Shown: positions 17,757-26,504, counted from the first letter of the stretch. The stretch: DNA of 64,000 nt from Gaiellasilicea sp963763755 (GCA_963763755.1 CAVXQE010000005.1:58084-122083); one strand, 5' to 3'. Notes: generated by a model not told the origin, from the letters alone. A program made the numbers and translations.

Positions 17757-18821
17757 GTGAACGATCCGCTCGTCGAAGTCGACGACCTCCGCGTGTGGTT
17801 CCCGATCAGGAGCGGAATCGTGATGGACCGCCACGTCGGCGACGTGAAGGCCGTCGACGGCGTCTCGCTCCGAATCGAGCGCGGCGAGACGCTCGGGCTC
17901 GTCGGCGAGTCGGGGTGCGGCAAGTCGACGGTCGGCCGCGCCCTCCTGCGTCTGTACGAGCCGACCGGGGGCAAGATCGTCTTCGACGGCACGGACATCA
18001 CCCACCTCGGCGAACGCGAGCTGCGTCCGCTGCGCAGGCAGATGCAGATGATCTTCCAGGATCCCTACGCGTCTCTGAACCCGCGCCACTCGGTCGGGCG
18101 CATGGTCGGCGAGCCGCTGCGCGTCCATGGTCGCGGCGGCAAGGGGATCGGCAACCAGGTGCGCGAGCTCCTGCAGACTGTCGGGCTTCCGGCTGATGCA
18201 GCGTCGCGCTACCCGCACGAGTTCTCCGGCGGCCAGCGGCAACGGATCGGCCTGGCCCGCGCGCTCGCGCTGAACCCCGACTTCCTCGTCTGCGACGAGC
18301 CCGTGTCCGCGCTCGACGTCTCGATCCAGGCGCAGATCGTCAACCTGATGGAGGAGCTGCAGCGCGACTTCGAGCTCACCTACCTCTTCATCGCGCACGA
18401 CCTGGCGGTCGTCCGGCACATCTCCGACCGGATCGCCGTCATGTACCTCGGCCAGATCATGGAGCTCTCCCCCGCCGACGACCTCTACGACAACCCGCTC
18501 CACCCGTACACGATCTCGCTGCTCTCGGCGATCCCGATTCCCGATCCCGCGATCGAGCGCAACCGCACGTCGATTCTGCTCCAGGGCGACCTGCCGAGTC
18601 CCGCGAACCCGCCCCATGCTTGCCGTTTCCACACACGTTGCCCCTATGTCCAGGAGACGCGGTGCCGCGATGACGAGCCGGAACTGCGGCCGCTGGATGG
18701 TCATCTCGTCAAGTGCCACTTCGCGGAGGAGATCAAGAACGGACAGATCGAGCCGCGCAAGCGTGAGGTGGTCTTCGAGCGAGGGCGGCAGGTGGCGGCG
18801 TACGAGCCGCCACCGGCCTGA
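17757..18821 (+). CDS. dppF: Peptide ABC transporter ATPase, DppF type
   Basis: A 354-residue ATPase starting with GTG directly after the dppD stop. Walker A GESGCGKSTVGRALL, Q-loop MIFQDPYASLNPRHSVG, signature FSGGQRQRIGLARAL, Walker B FLVCDEPVSALDVS and H-loop FIAHDLAVVRHI are all present, followed by the C-terminal oligopeptide motif CRFHTRCPYVQETRC. It partners DppD. The stop overlaps the next ATG by one base (TGATG), so the following lipoprotein is translated from the same operon. Confidence 0.95.
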   Translation: MNDPLVEVDDLRVWFPIRSGIVMDRHVGDVKAVDGVSLRIERGETLGLVGESGCGKSTVGRALLRLYEPTGGKIVFDGTDITHLGERELRPLRRQMQMIFQDPYASLNPRHSVGRMVGEPLRVHGRGGKGIGNQVRELLQTVGLPADAASRYPHEFSGGQRQRIGLARALALNPDFLVCDEPVSALDVSIQAQIVNLMEELQRDFELTYLFIAHDLAVVRHISDRIAVMYLGQIMELSPADDLYDNPLHPYTISLLSAIPIPDPAIERNRTSILLQGDLPSPANPPHACRFHTRCPYVQETRCRDDEPELRPLDGHLVKCHFAEEIKNGQIEPRKREVVFERGRQVAAYEPPPA

Positions 18822-19363
18822 TGCTTCTGCCGCCACTGGGCCGGGTGATCCGCGCACTCTGCATTTGCGTGCTGCTCGCCCTCGTGGCGGGCTGTGGCGG
18901 CACGAAGACGGAGACGGTGATCGAGACGAAGACGGTCACAGTCGACAACACGTCCAAGCAGGGCCTGGGAGCACCGGCTGAGAGCGTGCAGTTCGGGTAT
19001 CTCAAGTCCCTGACGAAGAAGGGCTCGAGCTACGAGCTCCGCTTCGACCCGGCGCTCTTCCTCAGCGGCGAGACCGCCAACGTGGCGGCGGCCGAAGACG
19101 GTGCGGTCGAGCCGGGCGAGCCCGTCCCCAACGACTACTTCGTCGTCGACGAGGGCCATCGGCTGCTCACGTACAAGGTGCCGGCGGATGCCAAACTGAC
19201 TGTGGTGGCGCTCGGCCCGAAGAACATTCCGGTCACGATCGAGGCGCTGGCGAAGATGGTCGCCGGCGAGCAGGCCGCGCCCTGGCAGCCGCTCGCGAGC
19301 GGCTTCTGGCTGCGCTCTCGCATCGACACCGTCCGCTCACTCGACCAGCAGTACCGGCCCTAG
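18821..19363 (+). CDS. Lipoprotein of unknown function at the end of the dpp operon
   Basis: A 180-residue predicted lipoprotein: hydrophobic signal ending in LALVAGCGG (lipobox Cys near residue 25), then a Thr/Lys/Val low-complexity linker (TKTETVIETKTVTV) and a compact domain from about residue 50 (ESVQFGYLKSLTKKGSSYEL). The sequence resembles small actinobacterial secreted proteins with a Lys-Gly-rich beta domain, but I do not recognise a named family. Its start overlaps the dppF stop, so it belongs to the peptide transporter operon by position; a role in the transporter is not demonstrated. Confidence 0.8.
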   Translation: MLLPPLGRVIRALCICVLLALVAGCGGTKTETVIETKTVTVDNTSKQGLGAPAESVQFGYLKSLTKKGSSYELRFDPALFLSGETANVAAAEDGAVEPGEPVPNDYFVVDEGHRLLTYKVPADAKLTVVALGPKNIPVTIEALAKMVAGEQAAPWQPLASGFWLRSRIDTVRSLDQQYRP

Positions 19364-19364
19364 A

Positions 19365-19530
19365 GTGGTGCTCGCGGACTCCTTCCCACTGTGGGCCTGG
19401 CTGCTGCCGATCCTGTTCGGGGCTCCATGGATCGTCGCGATCGTCTGGTACTGGCGGCAGACACCGCCTGACGACGAAGTTCCACTTTCCATGGCCGAGC
19501 ACGCGCGTCGGCGACTCTGGACTCAGCTAG
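19365..19530 (+). CDS. Possible small single-helix membrane protein, 3' end unclear
   Basis: GTG at 19365, two bases after the lipoprotein stop, opens a frame for a short protein with one strong membrane helix (FPLWAWLLPILFGAPWIVAI) followed by a polar tail (WRQTPPDDEVP, MAEHARRRLW). The frame has no stop before it runs antisense into clpP. A one-base indel would place a stop at 19528-19530, right where clpP ends, giving about 54 residues. The membrane helix and the operon-like position support a real gene; the missing in-frame stop argues for caution. Confidence 0.35.
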
Positions 19531-20126
19531 GCGGCGACCACCGCCCGCGGCTCGACGATCTTGTCGACGAGGCCGTACTCGACCGCCTCGGTCGGCGTCA
19601 TGAAGCGGTCGCGGTCGATGTCCAGCATCACCTGCTCGAACGGCTGGCCGGTGTGCTTGGCGAGGATCTCGGCCATCCGTTTCGTCATCGCGAGGACTTC
19701 GTGCGCGTGGATCTCGATGTCCGCCGGCGTGCCGCGGTAGCCGGCCGAGCCCTGGTGGATCATCACCTTCGCGTTCGGCAGCGCCATCCGCTTCCCGGCC
19801 GCGCCGCCCGCGAGGATCATCGCCGCCGCGGACATCCCCATCCCGACGCAGATCGTCGAGACGTCCGGCTTGACGTACTGCATCGTGTCGTAGATCGCCA
19901 TGCCCGCATAGGCCGAGCCGCCCGGCGAGTTGACGTAGAGGCAGATGTCCTTGTCCGGGTCCTCCGACTCGAGGAAGAGCAGCTGCGCGGCGATCACGTT
20001 CGCGATCTCGTCGTCGACCTCGCGGCCGAGGAAGACGATCCGCTCGCGCAGCAGGCGGGAGTAGATGTCGAACGAGCGCTCGTGGCGGCCGTCGGCCTCG
20101 ACGACCATCGGGATCAGGGGGCTCAC
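19527..20126 (-). CDS. clpP: ATP-dependent Clp protease proteolytic subunit
   Basis: A 199-residue ClpP from GTG at 20124-20126 (GGAAGGAG seven bases upstream). The catalytic triad is recognisable: Ser99 in VGMGMSAAAM, His124 in VMIHQGSAGY and Asp173 in DIDRDRFMTPTEA. Also visible are the YVNSPGGS oxyanion loop and the hydrophobic N-terminus. It forms tetradecameric barrels that degrade substrates unfolded by ClpX or ClpC. No ClpX or trigger factor gene is adjacent, and no second clpP lies beside it, unlike the tandem clpP1P2 common in actinobacteria. It is divergent from an AHSA1-ArsR operon, with two palindromes in the shared promoter gap. Confidence 0.95.
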   Translation of the reverse strand: MSPLIPMVVEADGRHERSFDIYSRLLRERIVFLGREVDDEIANVIAAQLLFLESEDPDKDICLYVNSPGGSAYAGMAIYDTMQYVKPDVSTICVGMGMSAAAMILAGGAAGKRMALPNAKVMIHQGSAGYRGTPADIEIHAHEVLAMTKRMAEILAKHTGQPFEQVMLDIDRDRFMTPTEAVEYGLVDKIVEPRAVVAA

Positions 20127-20148
20127 GCGATGCTCCTTCCGGTAATGT

Positions 20149-20190
20149 GCAACCAATCGGTTGCAACACTATATGCAACCTACAGGTTGC
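20149..20190. promoter_or_regulatory. Two GCAACC-N4-GGTTGC palindromes between clpP and AHSA1-arsR
   Basis: GCAACCAATCGGTTGC (20149-20164) and GCAACCTACAGGTTGC (20175-20190) share identical 6-bp arms and 4-base spacers of different sequence, with centres 26 bp apart. They lie 22 bases upstream of the clpP start and 18 bases upstream of the AHSA1 start, and a TATAT tract sits between them. ArsR-family repressors bind imperfect dyads near promoters and usually autoregulate. The ArsR gene at 20550 is the obvious candidate binder, which would put clpP under the same control. Confidence 0.7.
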
Positions 20191-20208
20191 GCGTGAGAGG
20201 AGACGGTC

Positions 20209-20553
20209 GTGGAGGTGACGCGCGAGGTCGTGCTCGAGGCGCCGGTCGAGGAGGTCTGGGACGCGCTGACGGATCCCGAGCAGCTCGAGGAGTGGTTCGC
20301 GAACGACGTCGAGCTCGACCTGGAGCCCGGCGGCGACGGCGTCTTCCGCTGGGACGACGGCGAGGAGCGCCACGCGGTCGTGGAGGAGGTCGTCCCCGAG
20401 CGCCGCTTCACGTTCACCTGGGACGACGAAGGCCGCGTCGAGATCGAGCTCGAGGAGGTCGAGGGCGGCACGCGCGTGCTCGTCACCGAGACCGCCGGCG
20501 CGGGCTGGAGCACGGCTCTCTCCTTGCGCGCACTGGCGTTCGCGCACGCTTGA
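20209..20553 (+). CDS. SRPBCC / AHSA1-type START-like protein
   Basis: A 114-residue protein of the AHSA1 (activator of Hsp90 ATPase-like) SRPBCC family: it opens with REVVLEAPVEEVWDALTDPE and EEWFANDVELDLEPGG and continues with RFTFTWDDEG, the typical helix-grip order. These proteins bind hydrophobic ligands; those paired with ArsR regulators often relate to stress or xenobiotic responses. GAGAGGAGA precedes the GTG start. The stop overlaps the TTG start of the ArsR gene (TTGA), a common two-gene arrangement. The product is somewhat shorter than usual (normally about 140 residues); the tail LSLRALAFAHA is abrupt. Confidence 0.82.
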   Translation: MEVTREVVLEAPVEEVWDALTDPEQLEEWFANDVELDLEPGGDGVFRWDDGEERHAVVEEVVPERRFTFTWDDEGRVEIELEEVEGGTRVLVTETAGAGWSTALSLRALAFAHA

Positions 20554-20861
20554 GCGACATCTTCGACGCGCTCGCCGACCCGACACGCCGCCACCTCGTC
20601 GAGGCGCTGGCGCAGCGGGAGGCCTCGGCGACCCAGCTCGCCTCCGAGCTGCCGGTGACGCGGCAGGCGGTGGCGAAGCACCTGGTCGCGCTGCGGGACG
20701 CCGGACTCGTCGACTCGCGCAAGAGCGGCCGCGAGACGCTCTACCAGCTGAATCCGGCGCCGCTCGACCAGGCGGTCGCCTGGATCGCGAGCGTCGGCGG
20801 CGAGTGGGATGCGAGGCTCGAGCGGCTGCGCGGCCATCTCCGGGCTCCGCGCCGTGACTGA
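20550..20861 (+). CDS. ArsR-family transcriptional repressor
   Basis: A 103-residue winged-helix regulator: DIFDALADPTRRHLVEAL, SATQLASELPVTRQAVAKHL (recognition helix) and the wing DSRKSGRETLYQLNPAPLD. There are no cysteine pairs of the metal-sensing type, matching the SdpR/AHSA1-partner subgroup. Start is TTG at 20550, overlapping the AHSA1 stop. It probably represses its own operon, and perhaps clpP, through the palindromes at 20149-20190. The stop overlaps the GTG of the NlpC/P60 gene. Confidence 0.88.
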   Translation: MSDIFDALADPTRRHLVEALAQREASATQLASELPVTRQAVAKHLVALRDAGLVDSRKSGRETLYQLNPAPLDQAVAWIASVGGEWDARLERLRGHLRAPRRD

Positions 20862-21444
20862 GCTCTACTGCTCGGTCGAGGTGGCGCCGCTCCACGCCGA
20901 GCCGGATGCGTCGTCGGAGCAGGTGACGCAGGCGCTCCGCGGCGAGCCGCTGACGGTCGACGAGCGCCGAGAGGGCTGGGCGCGGGTGACGACGGCGTAC
21001 GGCTATCCGGGCTGGGTCGAGGTCTCGGCACTCTCGGATGAGCCCGCCGGCGAGTGGCTGCCGCCGGTCCGCGACGGCGATCCGGTCGAGGAGGCGCGCG
21101 CGTACCTCGGCGCGCCCTATCTCTGGGGCGGGATGAGCGAGCGCGGCATCGACTGCTCCGGCCTCGTCCACATGGCCTGGCGCCGGCTCGGGAGGATCGT
21201 CCCGCGCGACGCCGAGCAGCAGGCCGAAGCGGCGGAGAAAGTGGGCGAGCCACGGTACGGCGACCTCGCCGTCTACGGCCGCGAATCGGTCACGCACATC
21301 GCCTTCTGGCTCGGCGAGGGACGCATCCTGCACGCCGCCGGCAGCCGCGAAGTGGTCGAGGAGGACGAGCCGGAGGCCCTACGCGAGATTCGGAGAGGTT
21401 TCGTCCGGTTCGATCCCTCCGTCGATTTACCTCATTCGAGCTAA
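20854..21444 (+). CDS. SH3-NlpC/P60 cysteine peptidase
   Basis: A product of about 196 residues with a bacterial SH3 domain first (about residues 5-65, VAPLHAEPDASSEQVTQALR, GYPGWVEVSAL) and an NlpC/P60 domain from about residue 80 (YLGAPYLWGGMSERGIDCSG). The catalytic Cys is in DCSGLVH, the His in VTHIAFWLG, and a third polar residue in ILHAAGS. Such enzymes cleave D-Glu-diamino-acid bonds in peptidoglycan peptides. No signal peptide is seen, which suggests recycling of imported muropeptides in the cytoplasm, as in YkfC-type enzymes. The GTG start overlaps the ArsR stop, so it is the third gene of that operon. Confidence 0.88.
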   Translation: MTELYCSVEVAPLHAEPDASSEQVTQALRGEPLTVDERREGWARVTTAYGYPGWVEVSALSDEPAGEWLPPVRDGDPVEEARAYLGAPYLWGGMSERGIDCSGLVHMAWRRLGRIVPRDAEQQAEAAEKVGEPRYGDLAVYGRESVTHIAFWLGEGRILHAAGSREVVEEDEPEALREIRRGFVRFDPSVDLPHSS

Positions 21445-21476
21445 AGGAGGGTGACAGGGAGGCCGATATCGGGGTC

Positions 21477-21806
21477 GTGGACGCTGCTGAGCGCAAGGAG
21501 ATCCTGAACCGTTATATGGACCACAGTCGTCGTTTCGAGGCGGCTGCGGCACGGCGGTCGAACGGCAACGCCGAGGTGATCCCCTTCGTCGCGCCGATGC
21601 GTGAGCTCGAGCAGGAGCCGACGATGCGTGAGATCGAGGTGCTCCAGCTCGTTGCGGACGGCCTCGTGAACCGCGAGATCGGCCAGCGCCTCTTCCTCTC
21701 GGAGGAGACGGTCAAGTCGCACGTGCGCCACCTGCTCGCGAAGCTGCAGGCCCGCTCCCGGGCCCACGCGGTCGCCGTCGGCTATCGCCGCGGCATCATC
21801 GCCTAG
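21477..21806 (+). CDS. Small LuxR-type HTH regulator
   Basis: A 109-residue protein with a C-terminal LuxR helix-turn-helix (MREIEVLQLVADGLVNREIG, SEETVKSHVRHLLAKLQARS) and a short N-terminal helix (AAERKEILNRYMDHSRRFEA) but no receiver domain. The GTG at 21477 is the first start in frame. A perfect AAAGGAGG lies 26 bases earlier, too far away to serve it, so the true start may differ or an indel may be present. Stand-alone HTH proteins of this kind bind DNA without phosphorylation. It follows the NlpC/P60 gene but is not overlapped with it. Confidence 0.75.
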   Translation: MDAAERKEILNRYMDHSRRFEAAAARRSNGNAEVIPFVAPMRELEQEPTMREIEVLQLVADGLVNREIGQRLFLSEETVKSHVRHLLAKLQARSRAHAVAVGYRRGIIA

Positions 21807-22168
21807 AGCACTCGCCCTTTAGTACGGCCCGGAAAAGCGAACCGCCCCCCGGGTGGCGTACCTCGAGGGGCGGATCGAATTCTCATTGGGCGGATCTGAC
21901 TTCCTAGCGGCGAAGCTGACCTCGGTTATCCGCACTTCCCACACCCTGTGGAGAACCCCCCTAACGAGGGATGCCATTGGACTGCAGAAAAGCGCAGGAT
22001 TCGTCGGCTTCTACCAGGACTTGCCGGAGCCTGCGAGTACGGCAAGCATTGCGGCGACGCTCATCAACGAATACAGACGAGTCGTGAGGCGAGACAAGGT
22101 TGACCTCCTTGAGGGAACTAACGGCAAATCGATCGTATAACCCTTTAGAGGGAGAATCAAGCACTTTT
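21807..22168. other. Non-coding gap with DnaA-box-like motifs
   Basis: No gene that I trust. An open frame at 21853-22140 has no recognisable family and no ribosome site. At 21926-21955 the sequence contains TTATCCGCA and, inverted, TGTGGAGAA, each one base from the DnaA box TTATCCACA, separated by 12 bases. From here to about 26.4 kb the base composition is visibly less G+C-rich than in the flanks. Confidence 0.4.
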
Positions 22169-23542
22169 ATGAAGCTACTTGGAGATGATCTGCGGTCTGC
22201 TGTCTGGGCAGGCGTACTCGTTGGTGCGGCGCTGGCAACAACCGGACTGCTCATTCTCCACGGATACTCGCTACCTCAGTGGTGGGTGCTCCTCGGACTC
22301 GGCTTGGTCGCAGGGCTCGCTGAACGCCACAGCGTCCCGCTGTTGGGCAACCGCCAACGCGGGATTGAGATCTCCGTGTCCTTTGTGCCGTTCGTCTTCA
22401 CCGCGGTTGCGTTCGGCCCTCTCGCAGCACTCATCGTTGGGACGCTCGGCAACCTGGCCGATCTGCGCAGGCCGTACCTCAGGTGGGCCGTCTACACGCC
22501 GGCTCGCGCACTAACTGGGGCGGCCGCAGGCCTCGCTGCCGCGTGGGCGATGCCCGACGGGGAAGCTTCCTTCGTACCGATTCTTGTCGCGGTGCTCTTC
22601 GCCGGAATCGCGCATCTGACGGTCGATGTTGCAATCAACATGACCACGCTTGCGATTCGCGGATCCGCGTCACCATTCGCCTACCCGAAGGCAATGGCCC
22701 CGCTCTTTCTAATCGCCGTCCCGCTCTATGTGCCGCTCGTTGCGTTTCTCGTCTACGGATACGAGCAGTACTCGCTCGCGATCGTCGCGACCTTCCTTAT
22801 CCCGGTGCTAGCGCTCCAGAGAGTCGCGCATCTCTATCAAGAGCAGCGCGAAGCGACACGGGGCATGACCGAGGCTTATCGACGACTTGAGGAAGCGAAC
22901 ATCTCATTTGCGGCGGCTCTAGTCGCGACGCTCGATGCGCGCGATCGATACACCGCAGGACACTCGGCAGCGGTCGCAGTCTACTCCCGTGATATCGCAG
23001 CAAGAATGGGACTCTCAGAGGCAGAGCAACAGCAAATTCACCTCGCGGGCCTCGTCCATGACATCGGCAAGATCGGACTGCTTCCCGGCCTGCTCGAGAA
23101 GGAGGGGCCGTTGACTCTCGAGGAGCGTCGCGTCATGCAAACGCACTCCGAGATCGGCGAGCGCATCTTGGCCAAAGTCGAGGACTACGGCGACATCGCG
23201 GAAATCGTCCGCCATCACCACGAACGCGTCGACGGACACGGTTATCCAGATGGCCTGTTGTCGGATCAGATCCCGATGCTCGCTCGGATCATCGCGGTTG
23301 CTGACGCGTACAACGCAATGACCTCCGATCGTCCTTACCGTGAGGCGATGCCAAGCCGAGTCGCACGAATGCGGCTTGCCCAAGCTGTCGGCTCGCAGTT
23401 CGATACGACCGTCGTTGCTGCTTTCGAAGCCATCCTCGCCACGGCAGATGATGCGTACCGCACTGGCCAGTCACCGGACTTCGCCTTCGTTACGGAAAAT
23501 CCGGTGAGCCCAGAACTGCTCTCGATTGCCGGCGTAGCTTAG
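22169..23542 (+). CDS. Membrane-anchored HD-GYP domain phosphodiesterase
   Basis: A product of about 457 residues with an N-terminal sensor of about seven hydrophobic helices (residues 10-225, beginning SAVWAGVLVGAALATTGLLI), a linker helix, and a C-terminal HD-GYP domain: GHSAAVAVYS, the metal pair in LVHDIGKIG, and HHHERVDGHGYPDGL with the GYP signature. HD-GYP enzymes hydrolyse cyclic-di-GMP or act as metal phosphohydrolases. I chose the ATG at 22169 (MKLLGDD) at the start of the membrane region; a TTG at 22100 is also possible. GAGGGAG lies 14 bases before it, a weak spacing. Its codon usage is less G+C-biased than that of the genes before it. Confidence 0.88.
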   Translation: MKLLGDDLRSAVWAGVLVGAALATTGLLILHGYSLPQWWVLLGLGLVAGLAERHSVPLLGNRQRGIEISVSFVPFVFTAVAFGPLAALIVGTLGNLADLRRPYLRWAVYTPARALTGAAAGLAAAWAMPDGEASFVPILVAVLFAGIAHLTVDVAINMTTLAIRGSASPFAYPKAMAPLFLIAVPLYVPLVAFLVYGYEQYSLAIVATFLIPVLALQRVAHLYQEQREATRGMTEAYRRLEEANISFAAALVATLDARDRYTAGHSAAVAVYSRDIAARMGLSEAEQQQIHLAGLVHDIGKIGLLPGLLEKEGPLTLEERRVMQTHSEIGERILAKVEDYGDIAEIVRHHHERVDGHGYPDGLLSDQIPMLARIIAVADAYNAMTSDRPYREAMPSRVARMRLAQAVGSQFDTTVVAAFEAILATADDAYRTGQSPDFAFVTENPVSPELLSIAGVA

Positions 23543-23543
23543 A

Positions 23544-26065
23544 TCACCGATCGAGCTGAGCGGCGCGCATCGCGGCTTCCGTCCGGGACTTGACGCCGAG
23601 CTTCTCGAGATGTGTGGCGCACGTGGACCTTGACCGTGTGGGGACTGATGAACAGCGCCTCCCCAATCTGAGGGTTAGTCATTCCGCGAGCAAGGAGGGC
23701 GAGAACTTCTTTTTCGCGCGGCGAGAGGGCTTGCGCGGACTGGCCCGGCGAGCGGTTCAGCTCTCTACCAACGATCGCAGCATCTCCAGCGATGGATACG
23801 ACGCGCGACAAATCGTCGTGCAGGCTGGTGTCCTGAAGGAGGCACACGATCAGTTCCGGGAACCCGCGGTAGGCTGCGACGAAGCACTCGATCATGCCCG
23901 AGTGTGTCGTGGCTTTGAGTGCTCGGCGGGCCTGTGATAGTCCCTCGGTGTATCGGCCCTCGCGAATCGCAGCGATCGCTAGCGCGCAGGATGCGGACAC
24001 CACGGTCTCTATTGCTAGCGACATCTTGAGCGCGCGGTCTGCATACGCTCGGGCCCGGGTCACGTCGCCACTCCCCGCCAGCGCAACCGCGTAGCAGGAC
24101 AGCAACTCAGCATTAAGCGACCTTGTTTGGCCGGGATCCTGCGGAAGCGGCCGAGAAAGGGCAAGGTCGAACGCGCCTTGCGCTACGCAGAGCCGCGTTC
24201 TTATCGCCCACGCGATGTGGTAGGCGGTCTGATCTCCGCTCCTCAGCGCGAGCCCTTCTGCCTCATCCAGGAGCTCGCTAGCGACAACGTAGTCGCGAGT
24301 GCCGATGCCGACGAGTGCCTGAACGGTGAGCGCGTATGGCACGACGAAGGGAAGTCGGTGAAGATCCGCATCATCAAGTTGTTCGCGGCTCAGCTGCAGG
24401 GCCTCGCGGTACTGACCCATTGCTGCCAATGCAAAGCTGAAGACGTTGCGGAACGAAGCGCGCGTAACTGGGTCGGCGACACGGTTCAACAGCTGCCACA
24501 TCGCCCTGCCCTCGGCAAGGCTGACTGGTAGGCCGAACCTCGTCTCTAAATTGATCATTCTCCCAACGAAAATCACGCGCTCGTCGGGCTCCATGTCCGA
24601 AACAGGCCCGAGCGAGCGCATCAACTCAAGGGCTTCCGGACGCTCAAGCTCAATCGCGGTTGCAAGTTGGCCGAACGCAGCCACGCGGCGGCGTTCGAGG
24701 GACACAGGAAGGTCAGCCGCACATGTGTAGTGAGAACTCGCAGCTTCCTCTCGCGAGGCCGCGTGAGCTGCCCTGCCGGCAGCCAGATAAGCACGGGCCG
24801 CGAAGTCTGGTGACATTGCACCGTCACGTCCCGCAAGTGCGGCGAGAGTCTCTGACTCGTAAAATCGACCATCACGGAATGCGAGCTCGGCCTCGGCGAG
24901 CCTGACGGCAGACGCATCCCGAGGCGCCCGCCCGAGCCACGTACGCAACGTTGCTGCCCGTCCGGTTGCAAGAAGGCGTTCCGTCGAGGCCTCGATAAGG
25001 CTGACAAGCGGCTCAAGCGTGTCTAGGCGTTCAGTGAGTTCGAACGCCTCATCCCACAACTCATGTCGGATGAGATTGTCAACCGCACGCGGCACTATCT
25101 GGCTAAGGGCTCTTGGGTGCTCCTCTTTGAGTTTCTGCTGAAGAAACGCCCGCAACAAGCGGATGCATGTCAAACCGCCCGTCACCCATCTCGGTTAGAA
25201 ACCCGCTGTCTAGTCCGGCTTGCACGACACGTTCCGCCTCATCGGAACGCAGCAGATTCAGCGCTAGCGTCCGGCCTTCGATGTCATAGAGCGCAAGCTC
25301 GCAGAGAGCGCGCCTCGTTCGACGGGCGAGACGCTGATAGATCTCATCAGCAAAAAACTTGTACAGATGCGGTGTCGCGCTGAGGTCGGGTGGCGGAACG
25401 GATGCCATCGCGGCCAAACCCAGGATCGCAGGCCAGCCTTGAGCAAGTTCGACGAGCTCTGCCGTGTCCGATCCGCGGCTGTCCAGCAAGTCGTTCGCTT
25501 CGGCATCGGTCATCGCGAGCGCGGCGCGGTTCAATTCAACGACTTCTCCATACAGGATTCGGCGCGAAGACGCCCAGCCTGGACGGCGTCGCGTTATCAC
25601 CAAGAGGTTCACCGGCGCCGCAAGCACGAGGGCTTCGATGAACTGCTCTGCAGGTTGAAATCCCGCAACCGCGTGATAGTCGTCAAAGACGAGCCACGCG
25701 TCGGTGGGCCATGCCCTTAGGTCGCGCGGCGAGCATTGTCGCAAGCACCGTCGCGTCCTCATCAGATCGAGTCGTGACGGGTAGGCGTTCCATGAGCGCT
25801 CCGCCAACGCCTGGCACCACCGTTTCGATTCGGCCCCGAAGTTGCGCCGCGAGCGCGGCCACATCAGTCGAAGCCGCGGTACCCGTGTACCAAGCCGCTC
25901 TCTTCCCCTCAAGCCATTGTCGGGCGAGCGTCGTCTTGCCGTACCCGGCCGGCGCGACGAGCATCCTGATCCTTCCCTGGCTGTCGTCGAGCATGCGCAG
26001 CAGACGCGGGCGTTCAATGATCCTGCGTCGTCTGAGTTCCTGCTTGGTGCGGTGCCCTCGCCCAT
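23544..26065 (-). CDS. MalT-like STAND LuxR-family regulator (several frameshifts)
   Basis: Pieces in different frames add up to a protein of about 830 residues: a P-loop NTPase (MLVAPAGYGKTTLARQWLEG), Walker B-like AWLVFDDYHAV, winged-helix and long TPR-like helical region (FRDGRFYESETLAALAGRDG, GQYREALQLSREQLDDADLH), and a C-terminal LuxR HTH (LSPREKEVLALLARGMTNPQ, SPHTVKVHVRH). This is the LAL/MalT class of ATP-binding activators. Breaks lie near 26000, 25690, 25175 and 23605; in the last, one extra base cuts off the expected ending LEKLGVKSRTEA. The residue chemistry on both sides is conserved, so sequencing indels are the likelier cause, but decay cannot be excluded. The start is uncertain (an ATG at 26063-26065 is possible). 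Confidence 0.75.
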
Positions 26066-26166
26066 AGTTAGTGACGGGTGCCGCAATCCCGAACTCGGAG
26101 CGTACCTCGCTTCCGTCCGGCTGAATAGGCGCGCCCGCGATCCATTGGACCGCGGGCGCGCTGCCG

Positions 26167-26427
26167 TCAGCTCCCCGACTCGCGAGAGTCGAGGCCTTGT
26201 GCGAGAGGGTCGTCGCCGGTCAAGCTCCGATACGCAATCGGAAGCTGCCGACGACGACGCACACCGAGCTTCTGCCGAAGCACGTCGCAATGCGCCTTCA
26301 CCGTTCTGGGGGAGATGCCAAGCCGCTCTCCGACTTCGTCGTTCGAGCAGCCGGCGGCGATGAGGACGATCACTTCGCGCTGCCGGTCAGTGATCGATGG
26401 TTGCCTCTCTGCCGTTGCGTTCGCCAT
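26167..26427 (-). CDS. Small LuxR-type HTH protein
   Basis: An 86-residue protein that is almost only a LuxR helix-turn-helix: ITDRQREVIVLIAAGCSNDE, SPRTVKAHCDVLRQKLGVRR. No receiver or sensor domain. It lies about 100 bases upstream of the MalT-like gene on the same strand and may be a co-regulator or a fragment of a larger LuxR protein. The ATG at 26425-26427 is clear. Confidence 0.75.
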   Translation of the reverse strand: MANATAERQPSITDRQREVIVLIAAGCSNDEVGERLGISPRTVKAHCDVLRQKLGVRRRRQLPIAYRSLTGDDPLAQGLDSRESGS

Positions 26428-26504
26428 GGCACGAGGCTACGTCCGCCGGCCCGAACGCACCATCGACCGGCGGGTGTAACCCTGGGCGTATCCTCGCCGC
26501 GTGC

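Noticed and set aside
21926..21955. Chromosomal replication origin
   Set aside because: Only two near-matches to the DnaA box, and no dnaA, dnaN, parB or AT-rich unwinding region nearby.
21853..22140. A 95-codon frame upstream of the HD-GYP gene
   Set aside because: No family, no ribosome site, and it includes the DnaA-box-like motifs; treated as non-coding.
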